Shown: positions 32,097 to 38,299 of the stretch, one piece after another
Numbering within the stretch: the first letter of the stretch is position 1
How the letters are laid out: each line of letters opens with the position of its first letter
Assembly (NCBI GenBank): GCA_003220595.1
Contig: QHSZ01000136.1
Coordinates: 1-38,299 of the forward strand
Reading direction: 5' to 3'
DNA length: 38,299 bases
DNA from: Candidatus Rokuibacteriota bacterium
Lineage (GTDB): Bacteria; Methylomirabilota; Methylomirabilia; Rokubacteriales; CSP1-6
The notes under the pieces: model-generated
Databases searched by the model: none
What the model was told of the DNA's origin: nothing
The model's input: the letters and a program-made list of their open reading frames with translations, nothing else
Translations under genes and position numbers: made by a program

Positions 32097-33986
32097 ATGA
32101 ATCGACTTGGGAAGGTTCGATCGATCGCGGGCTCCGAGCGCGGCACCGCGCTCGTCGTGACCCTACTGGTGCTCGTCATCCTGACCTCGTTCGGTCTGAC
32201 GCTGGTCGGGCTCGGCACGACCGAGGTCGCGATCTCGTCCAACTGGCGGGACTACACCAAGGATTTCTACGCGGCGGAGGCGGGGGTCGAAAACGGCGTC
32301 GTCGCGCTGCGGAACCTCTTTGGAACGAACGCGACGGGGACCCAGCCCCCGCTGACCTCGGCCCAGCTCGCCAGCATCAGCGGCACCGCGAACGCACCGA
32401 CGTTCAGCTCCATCAGCGGGATCACCTTCAACACGTACTCGATCACGGCGGCCTCGCCCACCTACGCCACGACGTTCGCCACGGGCCCGTACGCGGGTCT
32501 CTTCGGGAACGTGACCCCCCACGCGGTCACGGCGCAGGTGACCGGCCAGGCGGGCACGGGCGCCAACCTCACGCGGATCCTCGAGTTCACGACCGTGCCC
32601 CTCTTCCAGTTCGGCGTGTTCTACGGCAAGGGCGTGGACCTCGAGATCGCCCCGGGCGCGCCCATGACGTTCAACGGGCGCATCCATGCGAACAGCGACA
32701 TCTACATCGGCACGCAGGCGGGCTCGCCGGGCTTGCAGCTCGAGTCCTACATGACGACGGCGGGCAGTGTCTACCGGACGCTCAAGCGCGCCAACGCGCC
32801 GACCTGCAGTCCCTGCTCCGGCGGCCAGCAGCCCTATCCGCCGAACAGCTACACCGGGCTCTACAGCGATCCGCAGATCAAGGACGCGGGCGGGACGTAC
32901 CGCGCGCTGAACTTCGATTCCAAGTACCAGACCGGGTCCACGCAATGCTGCTCGTCCAGCCAGTGGGCCTCGCAGGCGGATTTCGCGAGCCAGGCCACCA
33001 CGACCTACGGCGGTCAGCTGAAGACCGGCTCGATGGGCGTAGGCGAGATCACGCCCCCGATTCCGAGCCTCTTCAACGACCCGTCGACGCCGGACGTCAA
33101 GGCCCACCAGCTCATCGAGGCGCCGGTGACCGGCGACTCGAGCGCGCTGGCGGCGGCGAAGATGTACTCGCAGGCGAGCCTCGTGATCAGCGTCTCGTCC
33201 AGCGGCACCTTCACCGCGAAGAACAAGAGCGGCGGCACCGTGACAATGCCCGCCGGCCTGGTGACCCAGCGGAGCTTCTACGACTCCCGGCAAGGCGCGC
33301 AGGTGACGAGCTATGACATCGACATCACCAAGCTGACCTCGACGAGCGTCACGAGCATGCTGGGCTCGAGCGGGACCAACGCCTGGAACGGCATGATGTA
33401 CGTGTCGAGCACGGACACGACGGGCTTCCAGGCGGTCCGGCTCGTCAACGGCGCCCAACTGCCGGCCGTTGGCTCCGTGAACGGCCTCACCGTCGTCTCC
33501 AAGAACCCGGTCTACGTGAAGGGCGACTACAATACGGGCGTGGGGAGCGTGGCGGGCCTGGCGACGACCAAGGTCCCAGCCGCGATCCTCGGTGACGCGA
33601 TCACGGTGCTGTCCAACGGCTGGAGCGACACCAACGCGACCAATTCAAGCTCGACGCTGAGCTCGCGGGTGGCGAACGACACGACGGTGAATGCCGCGTT
33701 CGCGACGGGGCCCAGCGTCGAGTCGACGCAGTCCAACGCCGGGAACGGCCAGCTCGAGAACGTCATTCGCTTCCTCGAGAACTGGTCCGGGAAGACGTTC
33801 ACGTACAAGGGCTCGATCGTCGCGCTCTGGCACAGCCAGCAGGCGACCGCCAACTGGCAGAACACCGGCGTCTACTACAACGCGCCGAGCCGCGCCTGGT
33901 CGTACGACACGAGCTTCAATACGACGCCGCCGCCCGGCACGCCCCAGGGCGTCATCATGAGCAAGGGGCGCTGGTACCAGCAATGA
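32097..33986 (+). CDS. PilX-like large pilus protein (cassette 2)
   Basis: The 629-residue protein has leader-like MNRLGKVRSIAGSERG, then TALVVTLLVLVILTSFGLTLVG, the PilX N-terminal pattern, and DYTKDFYAAEAGVENGV after it. The segment GAPMTFNGRIHANSDIYIG (about residue 195) resembles the exposed region of large PilX/DUF4900-type proteins. Several cysteines (TCSPCSGGQ, CCSS) suggest disulfides. The long Ser/Thr/Asn/Gly-rich remainder points to an extracellular part. ATG 32097 with GAGGGAG 4-5 nt upstream is preferred over GTG 32085. Its stop overlaps the PilV-like start. Confidence 0.8.
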   Translation: MNRLGKVRSIAGSERGTALVVTLLVLVILTSFGLTLVGLGTTEVAISSNWRDYTKDFYAAEAGVENGVVALRNLFGTNATGTQPPLTSAQLASISGTANAPTFSSISGITFNTYSITAASPTYATTFATGPYAGLFGNVTPHAVTAQVTGQAGTGANLTRILEFTTVPLFQFGVFYGKGVDLEIAPGAPMTFNGRIHANSDIYIGTQAGSPGLQLESYMTTAGSVYRTLKRANAPTCSPCSGGQQPYPPNSYTGLYSDPQIKDAGGTYRALNFDSKYQTGSTQCCSSSQWASQADFASQATTTYGGQLKTGSMGVGEITPPIPSLFNDPSTPDVKAHQLIEAPVTGDSSALAAAKMYSQASLVISVSSSGTFTAKNKSGGTVTMPAGLVTQRSFYDSRQGAQVTSYDIDITKLTSTSVTSMLGSSGTNAWNGMMYVSSTDTTGFQAVRLVNGAQLPAVGSVNGLTVVSKNPVYVKGDYNTGVGSVAGLATTKVPAAILGDAITVLSNGWSDTNATNSSSTLSSRVANDTTVNAAFATGPSVESTQSNAGNGQLENVIRFLENWSGKTFTYKGSIVALWHSQQATANWQNTGVYYNAPSRAWSYDTSFNTTPPPGTPQGVIMSKGRWYQQ

Positions 33987-34366
33987 GGGAACGGGCCATG
34001 GCCGGCGACCGGGGCATGACCCTGCCCGAGGTGCTGATCGCGATCGCGATCCTGACGGTCGGTCTGCTCGCGGTCATGAGCATGCTCTCCTCGGGCTTCT
34101 CCGACGTCGTCGTGAGCGGCGGCCAGTCGAAGGCGACGTCCTACGCGCGGCAGAAGGTCGAGGAGCTGCGCAACCAGCCCTTCGTCGTGACGCTGGCCCA
34201 GCAGACGGACACCCCGGAGACCGGTGTCACCCGCACGTGGCAGATCGCCCAGGTCGGCGCCACGGTGACGCCGAACCGACTGGCGCGGATCACCGTGGTC
34301 GTCACGTGGACGGGTGGCTCCACGGGCGGCCAGCAGGTGATCCTGGAGGGGATGCGGTCCGAGTAA
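33983..34366 (+). CDS. PilV-like minor pilin (cassette 2)
   Basis: The 127-residue prepilin has leader MRERAMAGDRG, then MTLPEVLIAIAILTVGLLAVMSM with Met1 and Glu5 after the cleavage Gly; Met at position 1 is unusual but accepted by PilD-type peptidases. TSYARQKVEELRNQPF follows, a PilV hallmark. Its C-terminal beta part is short (ITVVVTWTGGSTGGQQVILEG), so it is smaller than the cassette 1 PilV. The start overlaps the upstream stop as ATGA. It converges with the zinc-ribbon gene over an 18-nt gap. Confidence 0.83.
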   Translation: MRERAMAGDRGMTLPEVLIAIAILTVGLLAVMSMLSSGFSDVVVSGGQSKATSYARQKVEELRNQPFVVTLAQQTDTPETGVTRTWQIAQVGATVTPNRLARITVVVTWTGGSTGGQQVILEGMRSE

Positions 34367-34384
34367 CGCCGTAGGGCGGCACGG

Positions 34385-35218
34385 CTAAGGCAAGGCGGCC
34401 CGCCGCTCGGCCTCGGCGAGCCGGGTCGCCGCGCACTCGAAGAGCGCGCTCATCGATTTCGCGACCACCATCCCCTGCGCGACCTCGATCGGCGTGTCGC
34501 CCTCTGGCCTCACGCCGTCGCGCACCGCCCTGAGCTGGGCGCAGAGATCGAGCGCTGGATGTCTGGCCACGACGACGAAGCCCTCGACGGCCGCCCGCTC
34601 GTCGCCCTGCTCGACGCGCAGGGCCGCGTTCCAGGCGATCGCGGCGAGCATGTAGAGATCCATCGTGTCGCCGACGGCCCGCTTCAGCTCGGGATCGCCG
34701 CCCGGCGCGCCCACGTAACGGTCGATCGTGGCCTTCCCGTCGTGGGCCCGGGGCCCGTACTGCATGTAGCTCACGCGGCCCGCCGTGAGCGCGCGCAGGC
34801 CCTGGAGGACCCGTAGCGAGTCGGCGGTCATCTGCACGTCCGGGTCCGCTGCCGGCGCGCTCGACGCCGCGGTGGGCCGCGCGACCTGCGGCGCCCGCCT
34901 CGCGGTGAACGACCGGACGCCGAGCCACACCGTGACCGTCGCGACGAGCACCACGGCGACGGCGATCGACGCGACGACCGCCCGCCTCGGCGTGGCGCGT
35001 ACGGGCCGCGCCGCCAGCGCCCGCGCGAGCTCCTTGGTCGCATGCTGGGTGAAGTCGAGCCCGCAGGCCTCGCACTTGTCACCCCGCGCCTGCAGGTGGC
35101 GGCACGCCGGGCAGGCAAAGCGAAGGCGCGCGTGGCAGCGTGTGCAGAATTCGACCGTCTCCGGGTTTGCGTGTTGACACTTCGGGCACGGCGCGGTCGT
35201 GGGCGGCGTCTGGCTCAT
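34385..35218 (-). CDS. Membrane protein with N-terminal double zinc ribbon
   Basis: The 277-residue product begins with two zinc ribbons: Cys11-x2-Cys14 with Cys25-x2-Cys28, and Cys36-x2-Cys39 with Cys49-x2-Cys52. A single membrane helix follows at about residues 79-101 (AVVASIAVAVVLVATVTVWL), then a mostly helical extracytoplasmic region of about 175 residues with MDLYMLAAIAWNAALRVEQGD. I recognise no family for the outer part. The ribbon side should face the cytoplasm. The gene lies 26 nt after the pilin gene on the same strand, so it is likely co-transcribed with it. Confidence 0.75.
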   Translation of the reverse strand: MSQTPPTTAPCPKCQHANPETVEFCTRCHARLRFACPACRHLQARGDKCEACGLDFTQHATKELARALAARPVRATPRRAVVASIAVAVVLVATVTVWLGVRSFTARRAPQVARPTAASSAPAADPDVQMTADSLRVLQGLRALTAGRVSYMQYGPRAHDGKATIDRYVGAPGGDPELKRAVGDTMDLYMLAAIAWNAALRVEQGDERAAVEGFVVVARHPALDLCAQLRAVRDGVRPEGDTPIEVAQGMVVAKSMSALFECAATRLAEAERRAALP

Positions 35219-35244
35219 GCGCGTGGCTCCGGCCGCAAGGTCTC

Positions 35245-35661
35245 CTATGGGAGCGACACCGTCGCGCCGTCACCCACGGCCGAGATGTTGAAGGTGGACG
35301 TCGCGGTGTTCGCGGTGTAGGCGTAGCCGGTCGTCGGCGACCAGCCCGCCGGCACGTCCGGGATCTTCAATATGAACGGGCCCGCGGCGAACCCCTGCGG
35401 ATTGGTCACGACGGCCGTCAGCAGATCGAGACTCGTCGGGACGAGCCCCATGTGAGACAGAAAGACCGACGCCGCGGTGCCGAGCGCCCGGGCATCGCCC
35501 TGGGCCTTGGCGACCCGCGCCCGCTGTTGGACATTGGAATAGAGTGGGATGGCGATGGCGGCCAGAATGCCGATGATCGCGACGACAATCATCAGCTCGA
35601 TGAGCGTGAAGCCTTGCTGGCCTCGGCCCACCCTGTACCGTTTCCTCCACCATCGCACCAT
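35245..35661 (-). CDS. Type IV pilin, PilA/GspG-like
   Basis: The 138-residue prepilin carries the canonical motif GFTLIELMIVVAIIGILAAI, with the cleavage Gly at residue 17 and mature Phe1, Glu5. IPLYSNVQQRARVAKAQGDARALGTAASVFL follows, as in major pilins and GspG pseudopilins. The C-terminal domain is short and has no cysteine pair. ATG 35661 has AGGAG about 9 nt ahead. The long leader MVRWWRKRYRVGRGQQG is rich in basic residues, as seen in many PilA precursors. It is the likely major subunit for the pilus the minor pilins prime; GspG is the main alternative. Its promoter is the sigma-54-like site at 35746-35761. Confidence 0.87.
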   Translation of the reverse strand: MVRWWRKRYRVGRGQQGFTLIELMIVVAIIGILAAIAIPLYSNVQQRARVAKAQGDARALGTAASVFLSHMGLVPTSLDLLTAVVTNPQGFAAGPFILKIPDVPAGWSPTTGYAYTANTATSTFNISAVGDGATVSLP

Positions 35662-35683
35662 GGGGTCATTCTCCTGGCAAGCG

Positions 35684-35702
35684 GGGGAGGCTTAGCCTCC
35701 CC
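35684..35702. repeat. 8-bp perfect hairpin in the pilin leader
   Basis: GGGGAGGC (35684-35691) and GCCTCCCC (35695-35702) pair around loop TTA. It lies between the predicted sigma-54 transcription start (about 35735) and the Shine-Dalgarno sequence of the pilin gene (minus strand), where it could stabilise the mRNA 5' end or modulate translation. Confidence 0.5.
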
Positions 35703-35745
35703 GGTCAACGCACCGCACTCATCGTATCCTGTCAGCGGGTCTAAG

Positions 35746-35761
35746 GGCATCTTCTGTGCCA
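35746..35761 (-). promoter_or_regulatory. Sigma-54-type promoter of the PilA-like gene
   Basis: Read on the minus strand, TGGCACAGAAGATGCC has a perfect -24 element and a -12 element with two mismatches to TTGCW. Predicted transcription start is near 35735, giving a 74-nt leader to ATG 35661. An AT-rich stretch lies just upstream (35762-35830), as is usual for bent DNA at such promoters. Confidence 0.5.
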
Positions 35762-35847
35762 TAGGACATGGTGCCATGTATCCATGATTTATCCGTGAGT
35801 TATAGATCACTATCTTGAGGAAGAGTGGTCCCTCCGCGGCATTGGAC

Positions 35848-35862
35848 TGACAAAACTTGTCA
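35848..35862. repeat. TGACAA/TTGTCA inverted repeat, possible activator site
   Basis: TGACAA and TTGTCA face each other across 3 nt, about 113-127 bp upstream of the predicted pilin transcription start. PilR-type activators recognise TGTC-containing half-sites at this distance from pilin promoters in Pseudomonas. It could equally be the weak terminator of the gene ending at 35896. Confidence 0.3.
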
Positions 35863-35895
35863 TCCATCCGGGGAGGGCAGGAGAAGGCAGCGGGT

Positions 35896-36543
35896 CTACT
35901 GGCCCCTGGGGCTCAGCGTGGCAATACCGTTGTCAGAGTCGATCACGACCTGAAAGCGGTCGAGGAAGTCCCGGCCGAGGACACCGTCGACGTTCTCTCG
36001 GCCGGTGTCTTGCGCGACGACGCTGAACCTCTCGACCCTGAGGCCACCGACGGCGAGCGAGCCGATCTGCACCGTCGGCCCGCTGGTGGTCCCACCCGCA
36101 GCCCCAATCTCGCCGGAGGCGTCCTTCGCGGGCAACACGCCGGCCGCCGTCAGGACGCGAGGAACGATCTGCGTCCGCTCGGCGGCCGTGTCGACGACGA
36201 GCTTGGCGGCGGTGGTGCCGTTGATCGTCGCGTCCGCGACGACGGGATGGCCCTTGTCGAACTTGATCTGGATGATGCGGGCGCCGGACGCCGCGGGGCC
36301 CGCGGCCGGGGCGGGACCGCTCGGCGGGGCGGGAACGCTCGGCGCCACCGGCGCGTTCCTGAGCTCGAGGGGCACGGCCGTCTTTCGGAACTGCTCCGGG
36401 ACGGTGTCGATGCCCTCGGAGTAGTGGCGCACACCCGTGTCATCGACCCACCGATAGATCTGGGCCTCGGAGAGGCTCGGGCGAGCCGCCAGCACGAGGA
36501 GCGCGGCGACGAGCGACGCTGTCCGGATCATGGACCGAATCAT
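35896..36543 (-). CDS. Secreted DUF4124 / retropepsin-like aspartic protease-fold protein
   Basis: The 215-residue product has a signal peptide (MIRSMIRTASLVAALLVLAA), then a DUF4124-like segment at residues 28-52 (IYRWVDDTGVRHYSEGIDTV), a Pro-rich linker, and a retropepsin-like domain from about residue 90. The catalytic-loop region is LVVDTAAERTQI, Asp118-Thr-Ala-Ala, where family members usually have DTGA. Later GVLGRDFLDRFQVVIDSDNGIATL is typical of the family. The changed Gly makes proteolysis uncertain. ATG 36543 is used; ATG 36531 is also possible. The gene diverges from the crotonase gene. Confidence 0.78.
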   Translation of the reverse strand: MIRSMIRTASLVAALLVLAARPSLSEAQIYRWVDDTGVRHYSEGIDTVPEQFRKTAVPLELRNAPVAPSVPAPPSGPAPAAGPAASGARIIQIKFDKGHPVVADATINGTTAAKLVVDTAAERTQIVPRVLTAAGVLPAKDASGEIGAAGGTTSGPTVQIGSLAVGGLRVERFSVVAQDTGRENVDGVLGRDFLDRFQVVIDSDNGIATLSPRGQ

Positions 36544-36579
36544 ACCTCAGGGAAGGGCCACGCCCCGACCACTCGTGCA

Positions 36580-36591
36580 GATGGTACCATC
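36580..36591. promoter_or_regulatory. 12-bp palindrome in a divergent promoter region
   Basis: GATGGTACCATC is a perfect palindrome. Each strand of it contains TACCAT, a -10-like box: 36585-36590 on plus, 36586-36581 on minus. It could serve both divergent genes or be a dimeric repressor site. Neither direction has a strong -35 match. Confidence 0.35.
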
Positions 36592-36621
36592 GCGGCACAC
36601 GTCGAGACCGGAGGGACCGCG

Positions 36622-37416
36622 ATGACCCAGGACCTGCTCGAGCTCGTCAAGGACGGCGTCGCCCTGCTCACGCTGAATCGACCCGACCGCCTCAACGCCA
36701 TGTCGCGGCCGATGCTCGATGCCCTCCTGGAGGCGCTGCCCCGGCTCGCCGCGGACCCCGAGGTCGGCGCCGTCGTGCTCACGGGCGCGGGCCGAGCCTT
36801 CTGTGCCGGCGGCGACGTGAAGGCCATGGCCGAGGGGCGGGAGTCGGAGGGCACGACCCTCGAGGAGCGGGCCCAGGCGCTCCGCGCGCGCATGGAGGTC
36901 TCGCGCTGGCTCCACGAGATGCCGATGCCGACGATCGCGATGGTGCGCGGCGCCGCCGCGGGCGCCGGGCTCTCGCTCGCGCTCGCGTGCGACCTGCGGG
37001 TGGCCGGCGACACGGCGCGCTTCGCGCCAGCGTTCGCGCGCGTCGGCTACTCGGGCGACTTCGGCGGAAGCTGGTTCCTGACCCGGCTCGTGGGCACCGC
37101 CAAGGCGCGCGAGCTCTACTACACGGCGGACATCGTGGACGCCCAGCAGGCGCTCCGGCTCGGGCTCGCGAACCGCGTCGTGCCCGACGCGCGGCTCGAG
37201 GAGGAGACCCTCGCGCTGGCCCGTCGCCTCGCGGGGGGCCCGCGCGTCGCGCTTCGCTACATGAAGCGCAACTTCAACGCGGCGGAGACCGGGACGCTCA
37301 AGGACGCGCTCGACCTGGAGGCGTGGCACCACACGCGCTGTGGCATGACCGAGGACCACCGCGAGGCGGCGAAGGCCTTCGTCGAAAAGCGCGAGCCCGT
37401 CTTCCGCGGGCGCTGA
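36622..37416 (+). CDS. Crotonase-family enoyl-CoA hydratase/isomerase (PaaG-like)
   Basis: The 264-residue protein has the crotonase fold pattern: LLTLNRPDRLNAMS, oxyanion-hole segments AFCAGGDVKAM and GAAAGAGLSLALACDLRVA, then PAFARVGYSGDFGGSWFL. The Glu pair of enoyl-CoA hydratases is missing (PAF in place of PEI), whereas Asp146 in SGDFGG matches the single acid of PaaG-type isomerases. A ring- or double-bond-shifting isomerase acting on an acyl-CoA is therefore likelier than a hydratase. ATG 36622 follows GGAGGGA. TenA starts 5 nt after its stop. No other phenylacetate genes lie nearby. Confidence 0.88.
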   Translation: MTQDLLELVKDGVALLTLNRPDRLNAMSRPMLDALLEALPRLAADPEVGAVVLTGAGRAFCAGGDVKAMAEGRESEGTTLEERAQALRARMEVSRWLHEMPMPTIAMVRGAAAGAGLSLALACDLRVAGDTARFAPAFARVGYSGDFGGSWFLTRLVGTAKARELYYTADIVDAQQALRLGLANRVVPDARLEEETLALARRLAGGPRVALRYMKRNFNAAETGTLKDALDLEAWHHTRCGMTEDHREAAKAFVEKREPVFRGR

Positions 37417-37421
37417 GCGCG

Positions 37422-38090
37422 GTGGGCGCAGCCTTCACGGGCGAGCTCTGGCAGGCGATCGCGCCGATCTGGGCGGCGATCCTGCGGCACCCCTTCGTAC
37501 GCGGCCTCACCGACGGCACGCTGCCGCGCGAGAGCTTCCGCTTCTACGCCGTCCAGGACGCGCTCTACCTCCGCGACTTCGCCCGCGCGCTCTCGCTCGC
37601 GGCGGCGCGGGCGCCCGCAGACGAGTGGATCATCATGTTCAACGAGCACGCGGCCGGCGCCCTCCGGGTCGAGCGCGCGCTCCACGCGAGCTTCTTCGCC
37701 GAGTGGGGGCTCACCCCTGACGCGGTCGCCGCGACGCCGCTCGCGCCGACGAACCTCGCCTACACGAGCTATCTCCTCGCGGTCGCCCACGCCGCGCCCT
37801 GGCACGAGGCGGTGGCTGCGCTGCTCCCGTGCTACTGGATCTACTGGGAGGTCGGGAAGGAGCTCGAGCGCTCCGGGTCGCCCGACCCGCTCTACGCGCG
37901 CTGGATCGGCACGTACGCGGCGCAGGAGTTCGGCGACGTCGTGCGCGCGGTCATCGACGCGACCGACCGGGTCGCGGGTCGCCTCTCCCCAGCGGAGCGG
38001 ACGGCGATGACGCGGCACTTCGTCGCGACGAGCCGGTACGAGTGGATGTTCTGGGAGATGGGCCACCGCCGCGAGGCGTGGCCCGTCTGA
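37422..38090 (+). CDS. TenA-family thiaminase II / aminopyrimidine aminohydrolase
   Basis: The 222-residue all-helical protein has the TenA pattern FYAVQDALYLRDFARAL. Catalytic residues match Bacillus subtilis TenA at a constant +2 offset: Asp46, Tyr49, Cys137, Tyr141, Tyr165 and Glu207. TenA hydrolyses thiamine or salvages aminopyrimidine from degraded thiamine in the cytoplasm. GTG 37422 keeps the conserved N-terminus; no Shine-Dalgarno sequence is obvious, so translation may depend on the crotonase gene 5 nt upstream. Linkage to a crotonase rather than thi genes is unexplained. Confidence 0.9.
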   Translation: MGAAFTGELWQAIAPIWAAILRHPFVRGLTDGTLPRESFRFYAVQDALYLRDFARALSLAAARAPADEWIIMFNEHAAGALRVERALHASFFAEWGLTPDAVAATPLAPTNLAYTSYLLAVAHAAPWHEAVAALLPCYWIYWEVGKELERSGSPDPLYARWIGTYAAQEFGDVVRAVIDATDRVAGRLSPAERTAMTRHFVATSRYEWMFWEMGHRREAWPV

Positions 38091-38099
38091 GCCACGCCG

Positions 38100-38299
38100 G
38101 TGGATGCGTCGGAGAAGCGTGAGCGCGCCACGGAGCTCTGGCAGGAGGCCTATCGCCGGCAGATGAAGGGGGAGCTCGATCGCGCGATCGAGCTTTACAA
38201 GCGCTCGCTCGAGGCCTGGCCCACCGCCGAGGCGCACACGTTCCTCGGCTGGACCTACAGCTTCCAGGGACGGATCGAGGAAGCGACGGCCGAATGCCT
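38100..38299 (+). CDS. TPR-containing protein, N-terminal part (cut by window edge)
   Basis: The first 66 residues from GTG 38100 read as tandem TPR-like helices: ATELWQEAYRRQMKGELDRA, then IELYKRSLEAWPTAEAHTFL, then GWTYSFQGRIEEATAEC. The Trp, Leu, Gly, Tyr and Ala spacing (helix A of 34-residue units) fits TPR. The rest is outside the window. It lies 9 nt after the TenA stop on the same strand, so it is probably the third gene of that unit. Such scaffolds bind protein partners; none is identifiable. Confidence 0.7.
   Translation, partial: MDASEKRERATELWQEAYRRQMKGELDRAIELYKRSLEAWPTAEAHTFLGWTYSFQGRIEEATAEC

Noticed and set aside
1-38299. CRISPR arrays, tRNA, rRNA, insertion sequences, phage genes
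   Set aside because: I saw no regularly spaced repeats, no cloverleaf or rRNA-like stretches and no transposase, integrase or phage structural gene.

Overview
The window is GC-rich, gene-dense DNA with frequent GTG/TTG starts, many 1-4 nt start/stop overlaps and intergenic gaps all under 300 nt. The gene mix is solute-binding-protein and TRAP uptake systems, hydantoinase/oxoprolinase genes, a crotonase, an LLM flavin oxidoreductase and several type IV pilin cassettes. It resembles an uncultured soil or subsurface bacterium of the Candidatus Rokubacteria / Methylomirabilota kind. That placement is inference from gene content and composition, not from a marker gene. I see no rRNA, tRNA, CRISPR array, insertion sequence or phage module.

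Region 1 (1-5014): a truncated LLM-class flavin oxidoreductase and a secreted protein of unknown function read leftward. A rhodanese-type sulfurtransferase, a large alpha/beta hydrolase and a DMT-family exporter read rightward as one likely operon. Region 2 (5001-9445, minus): a ketopantoate-reductase-like dehydrogenase leads an operon with a peptide-type ABC substrate-binding protein and two permeases; no ATPase genes are present. Region 3 (9537-11765, plus): phosphonoacetate hydrolase, a MaoC hydratase and a cupin protein, closed by an 11-bp stem-loop. Region 4 (11878-17454, minus): a small secreted charged protein, then, upstream in the reading direction, an FAD oxidoreductase, a muconate-cycloisomerase-like enolase-superfamily enzyme, a TAXI solute receptor and a fused TRAP permease. 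Region 5 (17532-23931, plus): hydantoinase B, PPOX flavoprotein, CMD-family protein, hydantoinase A, an unrecognised 93-aa protein and an MFS transporter broken by a frameshift.

Region 6 (about 23960-35870) is the most distinctive. Two minor-pilin cassettes lie in tandem on the plus strand. Cassette 1 is GspH/FimT-PilV-PilW-PilX-lipoprotein-(membrane/spermidine-synthase/TPR fusion). Cassette 2 is GspH/FimT-PilW-PilX-PilV. A major-pilin-like gene with a membrane zinc-ribbon gene reads the other way. Each of the three units has a sigma-54-type (-24/-12) promoter match upstream of its first pilin gene, suggesting shared PilR-like control. The pilus motor, platform, peptidase and secretin genes are not in the window. 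Region 7 (35896-38299): a DUF4124/retropepsin-like secreted protein diverges from a PaaG-like crotonase, a TenA-type thiaminase II and a truncated TPR protein, with a 12-bp palindrome in the shared promoter region.

Three first-in-operon genes (1243, 9537, 17532) carry a TANNNT -10-like box 6-7 nt before ATG and no Shine-Dalgarno sequence, which suggests leaderless transcription alongside genes that use strong Shine-Dalgarno sites.
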